Below, piece by piece: positions 1-7,665 of a DNA stretch of 64,000 nucleotides. Numbering within the stretch: the stretch's first letter is position 1; each line of letters begins with the position of its first letter. Both the position numbers and the translations under genes were made by a program. The stretch comes from Ruminococcus sp. Its GTDB lineage: Bacteria > Bacillota > Clostridia > Oscillospirales > Ruminococcaceae. The stretch covers positions 1 to 64,000 of the forward strand of contig JAFVCV010000047.1 of assembly GCA_017478965.1 (NCBI GenBank). The letters run 5' to 3'. The notes beneath the pieces were generated by a model. That model was given only the letters and a program-made list of their open reading frames with translations. It made no database searches and had not been told where the DNA came from.

Positions 1-2
1 CG

Positions 3-1034
3 GAGGAACTTGAAAGGAAGACCCGGCTGACAAAATACAGCCTTGAATGCTTTGGCATACTGGCCCTTTTCATAGCCATGGATTCCTATTCCTCCACGGC
101 AGCGCCTTACTGCTTCGGGGCGGCGGCAGCACTGATGCTGGCCGGAGCTATCCATACCTCACGAAAGAATTTCCACGCCCTGGCGCCCATGATGATGATG
201 CCGGTATTCATATCCGGGGCCGCAGAGGCTGCCTATCCTCTGGCCCAGGCGGGAAACATAAAGATTATCGCATCTATACTTCTGACAGCCCTTTATGCCC
301 TTGTTTCAAGGCTTTTGTTCGCAGACGGACTGGTGAGAAGAAAAGAAGGCGGCCGGGTCTGCCTGGACGTTGCTGCCATAGGGATACTGTTCTGCGCTTT
401 CAGTGCTGCCTGCAAGAGCAGCCTGTTCTCAGACAGGGCGGTATCGTTCATCATAATACTTGAACTGACAGTGTTCACAGCTAACCTTTACCGCCGCAGC
501 TTTAAAACTTTTACCAACCGGATCATCATAACTGCTGCCGCCGCCTTAGGCGCTGCTGCTCTGGTGGTAAGGCCTTTCATGGTGGTAGACAACAGCATAG
601 TCACAGCCAAGGTAGTTATTGCCATCATCGCACTTTTCGGCCTTGGGGTAAAATACATCTGGGCCGAAGACAAAAAAATATCAGTCGAATTCAGCTCCGC
701 CGTTTACATGACCGCCTATGCTCTGCTCCTGCTGGATGCGCTCATGAACCAGACGGTGGCTAACTCGCTGATAGTGCTCTCAGTATCTCTGCTGGTCCTG
801 CTGATGTCGTTTATAATGAAAAGCAAGCGCTGGTTCTTGCTTTCAGCGGTGAGCATGACGGGTCTTACCCTTTACATCACCCGTGATTTCCTGTCCTCAG
901 TGGCATGGTGGATATATCTTCTTATCGCAGGCATACTGCTGATGACCATAGCCTCAATAAACGAATATTTCAAGAGCCGTGGCGAGAACGTAAAGGAAAT
1001 CGCCGACAAATTCTTCAGCGACTGGACCTGGTAG
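3..1034 (+). CDS. Polytopic membrane protein, 5'-truncated by window edge
   Basis: The frame is open from the first bases of the window, and the codons before the first ATG (position 78) read as a charged then hydrophobic protein (EELERKTRLTKY...), so the true start lies upstream. What is visible is a string of about nine to ten hydrophobic helices separated by short basic loops, ending in an amphipathic cytoplasmic tail (INEYFKSRGENVKEIADKFF). I do not recognise the family. No catalytic motif is visible and the even spacing of helices suggests a conserved integral membrane protein of unknown role. A hairpin 130 bases downstream may end its transcript, although it lacks a good U-run on this strand. 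Confidence 0.7.
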   Translation, partial: EELERKTRLTKYSLECFGILALFIAMDSYSSTAAPYCFGAAAALMLAGAIHTSRKNFHALAPMMMMPVFISGAAEAAYPLAQAGNIKIIASILLTALYALVSRLLFADGLVRRKEGGRVCLDVAAIGILFCAFSAACKSSLFSDRAVSFIIILELTVFTANLYRRSFKTFTNRIIITAAAALGAAALVVRPFMVVDNSIVTAKVVIAIIALFGLGVKYIWAEDKKISVEFSSAVYMTAYALLLLDALMNQTVANSLIVLSVSLLVLLMSFIMKSKRWFLLSAVSMTGLTLYITRDFLSSVAWWIYLLIAGILLMTIASINEYFKSRGENVKEIADKFFSDWTW

Positions 1035-1161
1035 GTCCTAAGGCCGTACAGGCTATTTCCGCCTGTTATCGGTTCGGTATAAAGGACAGTTTCATGCAAC
1101 GGCGGGACGCTTGAGGGTAAAGCTCTCTGCTGTATCATTCGTACTGAAAAAACTATACGCA

Positions 1162-1196
1162 AATATGCCCCCTTGTTTACTGCAAGGGGGCATATT
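1162..1196. terminator. Perfect 14-bp hairpin between convergent genes
   Basis: Arms at 1162-1175 and 1183-1196 are perfectly complementary with a 7-base loop. On the minus strand the stem is followed about 8 bases later by a run of six T, so it best serves the minus-strand lipoprotein operon whose last stop codon is at 1223. It could block convergent transcription from the plus-strand gene as well. Confidence 0.7.
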
Positions 1197-1222
1197 CTGT
1201 GTCACATACGGGCTGTTCTTTC

Positions 1223-2455
1223 TCAGGAGTGTATATTTTCCAGCGCCCTGAAATACTCGCTCAGTGCGCTGCCAAGCCGTTCGTCCTCTGTTATGTCAAA
1301 GAAAACTCCGCCGTCGCTCTGCTTGACGTTGTTGTCGCTGAGCCAGGCGCCTATATCTCCCTCGTTGTCCTCAGCCACTGCGTCATACCAGGCCTGGCTG
1401 AAAAAGTGTCTTCTTGTGCTGCCGTCATAGACTTCGGTGGAAAAATCTGTCACTACGATGTCCATATTCTCCTTTACATAGCGGTCTGCCTCGGCCTGCT
1501 CATCGGGGCTGAGGTCACCGTATTCCGTAATGTCCCCGAAGCTCTCCTTGTTGGCCTTGGGCTTTATGAGCTGCCAGGCCTTCTCAAACTCCTTGTTTTT
1601 CAGCAGCCCGGCATACTCGGTCCTCAGCTCGCTGCTGCTGTCGGTCTTAGCCTCATCGTCCCCTACCTTGCCTTTATCCTCCACCATATATGAAAGGTAC
1701 ACCGCAGCCATATCCTCTATGACCGCATTTTCCGTTTCCATCAGGCGGGTATAGTCCATTATGAAGTCATCGTCCAGATCAAAGTATACCTTTCCTCCAA
1801 CGTCCGGCATCGTACACTTTATGCCCCAGTTGTTTTTCAGCAGGGGCATTTTCGCCACGGTGCTCTCAAGAAGGTCTATGGCCTCCTCCTCACTTTGGGG
1901 CATAAAGTCCTCCGGGACCGTCTCGCCGTCCTCATAATTGAGCAGGAAATACTCGCTGAAATACAGCATCTCCTTGACCCCGGCCATGACATAGCTCTGC
2001 GTCCACTGACCTTTTTCGCTGTAGGTAGTCTCCAGCCATGCCAGGTCCATAGCATCAGTGCTCTGTGTATGGGTCCAGACCATGTCCCCGAAGATGGCCT
2101 TCATCAGCTGCGAAAGGCCTTCGGAGTTCCGGTTGGCCTCAAAAAGCCTGCCGAACTCGCTTTCGGGCAGCGTATAGTCCGCCAGGGTATTGATATCTCC
2201 GGTCTTCATGGCCTGCAAAAACTCGTCCGTACAGGTGCTCACAGCCTTCAGCTGGGGCGTAAGGTCTGCGCTCCTGCTGACCTGCTCCGGGGCCGTGCTG
2301 CTGTCGGCCGCCTTTTCCTCTTCTGCCCGGCTGACTGTGCCGGCGGCGGTCTTTTTAGTAGAAACTGCGGTCCTGTCACCGCCGCCCGTGCTGCCGGAAC
2401 AGCCGGCCAGCAGAAGGCAGAGGGCCATGGCGGCCGCTGTCAGTCTTGCTCTCAT
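1223..2455 (-). CDS. Lipoprotein of unknown function
   Basis: The 410-residue protein starts with a short basic n-region, a hydrophobic core and a lipobox (LLAGC, Cys19), followed by a Ser/Thr/Lys-rich linker. This marks it as a membrane-anchored surface lipoprotein. The mature part has two similar alpha/beta segments, each beginning with a helix of the type 'F..AM..GD...L', which recalls NTF2-like or DUF5105-type lipoproteins. That is only a resemblance. Its ATG overlaps the stop of the upstream hybrid kinase by four bases (ATGA), so it is the last gene of the two-component operon. It could be a ligand-binding partner of the sensors or an output gene. Confidence 0.8.
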   Translation of the reverse strand: MRARLTAAAMALCLLLAGCSGSTGGGDRTAVSTKKTAAGTVSRAEEEKAADSSTAPEQVSRSADLTPQLKAVSTCTDEFLQAMKTGDINTLADYTLPESEFGRLFEANRNSEGLSQLMKAIFGDMVWTHTQSTDAMDLAWLETTYSEKGQWTQSYVMAGVKEMLYFSEYFLLNYEDGETVPEDFMPQSEEEAIDLLESTVAKMPLLKNNWGIKCTMPDVGGKVYFDLDDDFIMDYTRLMETENAVIEDMAAVYLSYMVEDKGKVGDDEAKTDSSSELRTEYAGLLKNKEFEKAWQLIKPKANKESFGDITEYGDLSPDEQAEADRYVKENMDIVVTDFSTEVYDGSTRRHFFSQAWYDAVAEDNEGDIGAWLSDNNVKQSDGGVFFDITEDERLGSALSEYFRALENIHS

Positions 2456-3666
2456 GTTTTTACTTTTCCTTTCCTATCAGCTATACCCAGCACTCTTGCT
2501 ATGTCTGAAAACAGCACCGTGGGTATCACAGGCTTTCCGATATGCCCGTCCATGCCTGCGGCTCTGGAACGCTCTTCGTCCTCAGGATATGCGTTAGCGC
2601 TCATGGCTATCATTTTTACTTCTTGGGCGTCGGACCTGTTCAGCTCCCTTATCCTGCGGGCTGCCTCCAGGCCGTCCATCACCGGCATTTTAACGTCCAT
2701 AAGTATCAGATCGTAATACCCCGGTCCAGAGGCCATGAACTTTTTCAGACACTCGAAACCGTTATTGACAGCCTCTGCCTCCATACCTGCTTTTTTCAGC
2801 AGTTTGACTTCCAGGATACGGTTTATGGAATGGTCGTCGGCCACCAGTGCCCTTTTGCCGCTGAGGTCCAAAGAGCCGCTGCTGCCAAGGCTGATGTCCC
2901 CTTCCTCTCCGGCAGGCTTCAGCGTCAGCTCCACAGTGAACTCCGTCCCCTCGCCGGGCTTTGAGCTTACCGTCATGGTCCCGCCCATAAGCTCAGTGAG
3001 CCTTTTCGATATAGTCAGCCCCAGGCCGGAACCTTGTATGGAAGCGGTAGCCGCCGTGCGCTCCTGTGTAAAGGGCAAAAATATTTTCTCTAAGAACTCC
3101 TTGCTCATGCCGATACCGTTATCCCTGACAGTGAACACGGTGCTGACCATTTCCCCCGGGGCCGGCAGCTGGCTGACGGTCATATCCACCCTGCCCCGCT
3201 CAGGGGTGAATTTCGCCGCATTTGACAGCAGATTTAATAGTATCTGCTTGACCCTGAGCTTATCCATGACCAGGGTCCCGGCGAAGATATCATGGAACTC
3301 GAAGTTAAAGTCTATATCCTTCTTTTTCATCAGCGGCACCGTCACAGCGTTAAGGCTGTCCTCAAAGCTCTCTAAGCTCACCGCCTCAGGGTAGAGCACC
3401 ACAGCACCGCCCTGTAGCCTTGCCATGTCAAGTATATCGCTTATTATGCTGAGCTGATACTCAGCGTTCTCTTTTATCTGCGAAAGATACTCACTGCCGC
3501 CTTCCTCCATTCCCAGCTCGCAAAGCCCTATGATGGAATTCACAGGCGTTCTCAGCTCATGGCTGGTCCCTGACATGAAGTCGCACAGGGACTGATATCT
3601 TTTTTTATATTCCTCCAGCTCACTTTTGAGTCTTTCATTCTCCAAAGCCAGCTCATTTACGCTCAT
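2452..3666 (-). CDS. Soluble hybrid histidine kinase with C-terminal receiver
   Basis: A short N-terminal coiled coil leads into a HisKA domain with the H-box GTSHELRTPVNSI (about residue 37). An HATPase domain follows, with N-box (LLNLLSNAAKF), G1 (DNGIGMS) and G2 (GSGLGLTISKRL). From about residue 272 a receiver domain has the acidic pocket (ADDH), the phospho-acceptor in LILMDVKMP and a conserved Lys near the end (GKPV). There is no membrane segment, so it acts in the cytosol, probably taking input through the coiled coil or through the neighbouring membrane kinase. The gene lies 30 bases after that kinase gene, has a GGGGAGAG ribosome site, and overlaps the downstream lipoprotein gene by 4 bases. 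Confidence 0.93.
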   Translation of the reverse strand: MSVNELALENERLKSELEEYKKRYQSLCDFMSGTSHELRTPVNSIIGLCELGMEEGGSEYLSQIKENAEYQLSIISDILDMARLQGGAVVLYPEAVSLESFEDSLNAVTVPLMKKKDIDFNFEFHDIFAGTLVMDKLRVKQILLNLLSNAAKFTPERGRVDMTVSQLPAPGEMVSTVFTVRDNGIGMSKEFLEKIFLPFTQERTAATASIQGSGLGLTISKRLTELMGGTMTVSSKPGEGTEFTVELTLKPAGEEGDISLGSSGSLDLSGKRALVADDHSINRILEVKLLKKAGMEAEAVNNGFECLKKFMASGPGYYDLILMDVKMPVMDGLEAARRIRELNRSDAQEVKMIAMSANAYPEDEERSRAAGMDGHIGKPVIPTVLFSDIARVLGIADRKGKVKT

Positions 3667-3696
3667 TCAGACTCTCCCCCTGTCTGCGGGCAGTTC

Positions 3697-5181
3697 TCAA
3701 AGCGGTATCTCGAACCAGAAAACAGAGCCCTTGCCCTCCTCCGACTTCACGCCGAATGCAAAGTTATGGCATTTTAAGATCTCCTTGCAGATGGCAAGTC
3801 CCAGGCCTGTGCCTACTACGTCCCGCTTTACCTTGGCGTCACGGTAATATCTGTCGAAGACCTTAGGCAGCAGCTCCTTTGAGATGCCTTTGCCGTTGTC
3901 CTCCACCTCTATGCGCACCGCTTTTTCAAGGTCGATCTGCCTTATCCTTATCTTCTTATCCTCGCCGGTATAATTTATGGCGTTATTTATAAAATTATAG
4001 ATGACCTGATCGAGCTTTTCAGGGTCGGCAGTGACGGTCCTGTCCTCGTCCGGCTCATATTTCATATCGTAGCCGTTCTGCTCGATGAGAAGGCTGTACC
4101 TGGTCATACAGTCGTTGAGCTTGTCAACTATGGAGAATTCTTTCAGGTCGAGCTCCATGTTCCCGCTTTCCAGCTTTGAAAGCTCCAGCAGGTTGTTGAC
4201 CAGATTTGAGAGCCTGTCCGCCTCGTCTATTATTATCTGTACGTGCTCGCTGCGCTTCACCGGGTCATCGCCGGAAAGATCCCTTATCATCTCCGCATAG
4301 GCCTTCACCATTGTCAGAGGCGTTCTCAGGTCGTGGGAAATGTTTGCGATAAGGTCCTTCCTCAGGTCGCTGACCTTCCTTATCTCGTTCTTGGCGTCGT
4401 TGAGCACCGTGGAAAGCTCCTCTATCTCCCGGTAGCCCTTGCCGTTGAAGTCCACGTCAAAGTCCCCGGCGCCGAATTTCTTTGCGGTCTTGGTGATGTT
4501 GACTATAGGCCTGGAGACTCTCATAGTGATAAAGGTGGCCACTATAAAGGCCAGCTCTGCAAAAATGATGGTCAGGAAGATAAGCTGCTCCCTGATTATC
4601 CTCACCGTGGAATCCACCGGCTCCACCGTACATTCGATGAACAGATAAGCCTGCACAGGACTTTCGTCCGTATATATCTTTGCGCAGTAGAACATCTCCT
4701 CAACGTCAAGGTCCTTGTTGCGGACTATGGTGGTGAAGAAGCTGTCATCCGCCTTCTCCAGCTGACTTTTCAGCTTATAGATATACATGGAATTGTTGTA
4801 CTCTATATCGTTTGACAGCACCGAGTAGGAGCCAAGATTGTTCTCCATGCTCTCCCAGTTGCCATACTCGTCGGTGATGACTATGCAAAGGCTGTTGTCG
4901 TAGGCTACCGTTCTGTTGGTGTGGTACTGCGCATCTGTATCATAGGCCATGATTATCCTGTCGGCGGCCTTGCCGATGTTGCTTATCTTGGCCGAGCGGT
5001 AGTAGTTGGACAAAAAGAAATACTGAAAAAGCCAGATAAAAAACAGACATACCCCCGCAAAAAGCATACAGTATACCCACACATAGGCCTGCATACCGTT
5101 GCGGCCCCGGAAAAAGTCCCCTATGACCCGGACCGGACTGCGCCTGGTCTTATTCTTTGCGCCCTTACTGGATCTTTTCAA
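3697..5181 (-). CDS. Membrane sensor histidine kinase (HAMP, PhoR/ResE type)
   Basis: The 494-residue protein has one membrane helix at about 30-55, an extracellular sensor region to about 195, a second helix at about 198-218, a HAMP linker, a HisKA domain with NISHDLRTPLTMV and an HATPase domain with DNGKGIS and GTGLGLAICKEIL. It autophosphorylates on the H-box His and should pass phosphate to the OmpR-type regulator encoded just upstream; the two genes overlap by 17 bases. The start used is TTG because no ATG precedes the first membrane helix. The ribosome site (AGAGGGATGGG) lies within the end of the regulator gene, so the exact start is uncertain. Confidence 0.92.
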   Translation of the reverse strand: MKRSSKGAKNKTRRSPVRVIGDFFRGRNGMQAYVWVYCMLFAGVCLFFIWLFQYFFLSNYYRSAKISNIGKAADRIIMAYDTDAQYHTNRTVAYDNSLCIVITDEYGNWESMENNLGSYSVLSNDIEYNNSMYIYKLKSQLEKADDSFFTTIVRNKDLDVEEMFYCAKIYTDESPVQAYLFIECTVEPVDSTVRIIREQLIFLTIIFAELAFIVATFITMRVSRPIVNITKTAKKFGAGDFDVDFNGKGYREIEELSTVLNDAKNEIRKVSDLRKDLIANISHDLRTPLTMVKAYAEMIRDLSGDDPVKRSEHVQIIIDEADRLSNLVNNLLELSKLESGNMELDLKEFSIVDKLNDCMTRYSLLIEQNGYDMKYEPDEDRTVTADPEKLDQVIYNFINNAINYTGEDKKIRIRQIDLEKAVRIEVEDNGKGISKELLPKVFDRYYRDAKVKRDVVGTGLGLAICKEILKCHNFAFGVKSEEGKGSVFWFEIPL

Positions 5182-5839
5182 ACTTATATCCCATCCCTCT
5201 GAGTGTGACTATCAGGTTGCGGTATTCGCCAAGGCTGTTTCTCAGCATTTTGATATGGGTATCTATGGTCCTGTCGTCTCCGTAGAAATCAAATCCCCAG
5301 ACTTCCTCCAAAAGCTTTTCTCTTGAAAGAGCGATGTTCATGTTCCTGACCAGATAGAACAGCAGGTCATACTCCTTAGGAGTCATGCTGACCTTTTTGC
5401 CGTCTATCTTCACCTCTCTGGCTGTAAAGTTTATCTCTAAGCCCTTGTACCTGATGATGTCCTCAGTGGTCTGGGCTGCCTTCGCACGGTTGAGCACCGC
5501 CCTTATCCTTGCCATCAGCTCCTTAGGCGAAAAGGGCTTTACCACATAGTCGTCTACGCCTATCTCAAAGCCGAAGAGCTTGTCGTACTCCTCGCCCCTG
5601 GCAGAAAGCATTATGACGGGTATCTTCTTTATCTTCTGTATCTCCTTGCAGGCCGAATAGCCGTCCAGCCTGGGCATCATGATATCCATTATTATGATGT
5701 CGAAGTCCTCGTTCTTGACCTTTTCCACAGCCTCCATGCCGTCCTCGGCCTCAGCCACCTCGTAGCCCTCGAACTCGGCATATTCTTTTATTATCATTCT
5801 TATCTTGGCCTCATCGTCCACAGCCAGTATCCTTGCCAT
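5165..5839 (-). CDS. OmpR/PhoB-family response regulator
   Basis: The receiver domain (about residues 2-118) has the acidic pair in AVDDEAK, the phospho-acceptor Asp in IIMDIMMPR and the conserved Lys in VVKPFSP. The winged-helix effector occupies about 130-222 and ends in the typical TLRGMGYKFE strand. It should bind direct repeats in promoters when phosphorylated by the adjacent kinase. The ATG at 5839 is chosen over the upstream ATG at 5920 because a strong purine-rich site (AAGGAAAGGAAG) precedes it and the receiver begins at residue 3. It is the first gene of the four-gene operon running to 1223. Confidence 0.95.
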   Translation of the reverse strand: MARILAVDDEAKIRMIIKEYAEFEGYEVAEAEDGMEAVEKVKNEDFDIIIMDIMMPRLDGYSACKEIQKIKKIPVIMLSARGEEYDKLFGFEIGVDDYVVKPFSPKELMARIRAVLNRAKAAQTTEDIIRYKGLEINFTAREVKIDGKKVSMTPKEYDLLFYLVRNMNIALSREKLLEEVWGFDFYGDDRTIDTHIKMLRNSLGEYRNLIVTLRGMGYKFEKIQ

Positions 5840-5976
5840 AGCTATCTTCCTTTCCTTGAAAAGCATATTATTCAGCCGGACCCCGGCCGGATACAACATA
5901 TCATTATAATCATAACTCAATTATGTGTATATTATGTGAAAATATAATCAACATCATAAAAAACCGCAGCACACCG

Positions 5977-5998
5977 TTTTTTGACAGGTGTCAAAAAA
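5977..5998. promoter_or_regulatory. 10-bp perfect palindrome, candidate operator
   Basis: TTTTTTGACA and its exact complement TGTCAAAAAA flank a 2-base centre. The site ends 4 bases before the -35 box of the hemolysin III gene and lies about 140 bases upstream of the divergent response-regulator gene. Its position suits an activator or repressor dimer. The binding protein is unknown. Confidence 0.5.
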
Positions 5999-6002
5999 GT
6001 TC

Positions 6003-6031
6003 TTGACAGAGAAGTAAAAAAGTGGTATATT
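6003..6031 (+). promoter_or_regulatory. Promoter of the hemolysin III family gene
   Basis: TTGACA (6003-6008) is separated by 17 bases from TATATT (6026-6031). This is close to the sigma-A consensus and would give a start near 6038. Confidence 0.8.
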
Positions 6032-6075
6032 AATTACATGATGTATCAGCTCAGCTTATGGAAGGACGTGAAACA

Positions 6076-6741
6076 ATGAGAACTGACTCCTCAGACCTTT
6101 CCCGGCGCTACACCCTGGGGGAGGAGATATTCAATTCCGTTACCCACGGCATAGGCGGCGGCCTTGCCATTGCGGGGACGGTGGTGCTGATAGTTTTTGC
6201 GGCCATATACTCCAACGCCTGGGGCGTGGTGAGTTCATCGGTCTACGGGGCGTCGCTTATAATCCTTTACACCATGTCAACTCTCTACCACGCCCTGACG
6301 AACCGGACCGCCAAGAAGTTTTTCAGGATAATGGACCACAACACCATCTTCCTTCTTATCGCCGGCACCTACACGCCCATCGTTCTGGTCCCGCTGAGGG
6401 GGCCGGTGGGCTGGGTGCTCTTCGGGGTCATCTGGGGTACGGCTATCCTTGGCATAGTGCTCAATTCCGTTGACCTGGAAAGGTTCCGCAAACCCTCGGT
6501 GGTCTGCTACACAGTGATGGGCTGGGCCATCGTTGCTGCCCTGAAGCCCATGCTGGAGAGGGTCAACAGGCTGTCGCTGCTGTTTTTGCTCATAGGCGGG
6601 CTTTTTTACACTTTCGGAATAGTTTTCTACGTCATAAAGTCTAAAAAATATTTCCACTCTGTCTGGCACCTTTTCACCGTAGCCGGCAGCGTTTTTCACT
6701 GGTTCGCCGTGCTGTTCATAATGATAAGAAACGGAAAATAA
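6076..6741 (+). CDS. Hemolysin III / PAQR-type membrane protein
   Basis: About 221 residues with seven predicted membrane helices. Family motifs are visible in order: ITHG-type N-terminal segment (NSVTHGIGG), STLYHAL, MDHNTIFLLIAGTYTP and HSVWHLF, containing the conserved Ser, Asp and His residues proposed to bind zinc in the PAQR/YqfA family. These proteins are integral membrane proteins of uncertain activity, and haemolysis is shown for only a few. The ATG at 6076 is preferred to that at 6058 because GAAGG sits 10 bases before it and the first ATG would lie at the ribosome site itself. It is monocistronic, between a strong promoter and a terminator. Confidence 0.9.
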   Translation: MRTDSSDLSRRYTLGEEIFNSVTHGIGGGLAIAGTVVLIVFAAIYSNAWGVVSSSVYGASLIILYTMSTLYHALTNRTAKKFFRIMDHNTIFLLIAGTYTPIVLVPLRGPVGWVLFGVIWGTAILGIVLNSVDLERFRKPSVVCYTVMGWAIVAALKPMLERVNRLSLLFLLIGGLFYTFGIVFYVIKSKKYFHSVWHLFTVAGSVFHWFAVLFIMIRNGK

Positions 6742-6745
6742 CAAT

Positions 6746-6780
6746 ACCGGCTGTCACATCTGCGGCAGCCGGTCCTTTTT
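6746..6780 (+). terminator. Intrinsic terminator after the hemolysin III gene
   Basis: The 8-bp stem ACCGGCTG/CAGCCGGT (6746-6753, 6766-6773) is followed by CCTTTTT. Confidence 0.8.
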
Positions 6781-7651
6781 ATGTGCTTTCATGGTTGGCG
6801 GAGAAAACGTCAGCCACATCGGTTATGGTTATATAGGCGGCGGGGTCCACCTCATGAATGATGTTTCTTAATCTTGTGACCTGAAAGCGGTTCACGACGA
6901 AATAGATGAAAGTCTTTTCGGTATTGGAATAGCCGCCCTTGGCGCTGATAAGAGTCACGCCGCTGCCGAACTCGCCGCTGAGCCTTTCAGTAAGCTCTGA
7001 GGGCATTGATGTGATGATGATGGCGCCCTTTGCACGGTCAAGGCCGTCAACGATGAAGTCCACCGTTTTAAGGGCCGAGCCGTAGGTAACTATGGAATAC
7101 AGGGGCAGTATCCAGCTGTCGATGACGATGCCGCATATGACATACAGGATAACGTTATATATCATGCAGAAGGTGCCCACAGTGATCCCCAGCTTTTTGG
7201 CGAATATGACTGCCATTACCTCGATGCCGTCCATAGCCCCGCCGAACCTGAGGGCTATGCCGCTGCCAACGCCTGATATCATTCCCCCGAAAAGTGCGCA
7301 CAGCAGCAGATCCGTCCCCGCCAGGGGAGATGCGAACCTTACGTCGATGGGCAGCACGTCCGTAATGAGCCAGGCCATGAGAGAATAGACCCCCACAGTG
7401 TAGACCGAGTAAAAGGTGAAGAGCCTGCCCTGCTTTTTCAGCCCGTAAAGAAACAGCGGGATATTGAGAAGAAGCAGGAACACCGAAAGTGAGAGCCACT
7501 TAGGGGTCAGCTCCGCTATGAGCATTGAGGTCCCTGAGATGCCGCTGTCATAAAGCTTGACAGGAGTCAGGAACAGGGTTATCCCAAAGGCGTTCACCAC
7601 CCCTGCCACGGTCAGCATCACCATATTTATCGGTCTTAACTCTTTAAGCAT
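6779..7651 (-). CDS. YitT family membrane protein (DUF161 + DUF2179)
   Basis: The 290-residue protein has five to six membrane helices over residues 1-170 (YitT_membrane fold) and a soluble C-terminal DUF2179 domain (about 215-275) with the recognisable GYSNTEKTFIYFVV segment. YitT proteins are common in Firmicutes and their substrate is unknown; transport or sensing is often suggested. The ATG at 7651 follows AGGAGAGG at a good distance. The gene begins 14 bases after the leucine-rich-repeat gene, so the two are probably cotranscribed. The stop codon overlaps the U-run of the convergent terminator. Confidence 0.92.
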   Translation of the reverse strand: MLKELRPINMVMLTVAGVVNAFGITLFLTPVKLYDSGISGTSMLIAELTPKWLSLSVFLLLLNIPLFLYGLKKQGRLFTFYSVYTVGVYSLMAWLITDVLPIDVRFASPLAGTDLLLCALFGGMISGVGSGIALRFGGAMDGIEVMAVIFAKKLGITVGTFCMIYNVILYVICGIVIDSWILPLYSIVTYGSALKTVDFIVDGLDRAKGAIIITSMPSELTERLSGEFGSGVTLISAKGGYSNTEKTFIYFVVNRFQVTRLRNIIHEVDPAAYITITDVADVFSANHEST

Positions 7652-7665
7652 CTGAAATACCTCTC

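Noticed and set aside
5981-5986. TTGACA within the palindrome as an extra -35 box
   Set aside because: No acceptable -10 box lies 16-18 bases downstream; the next TTGACA at 6003 has a good partner.
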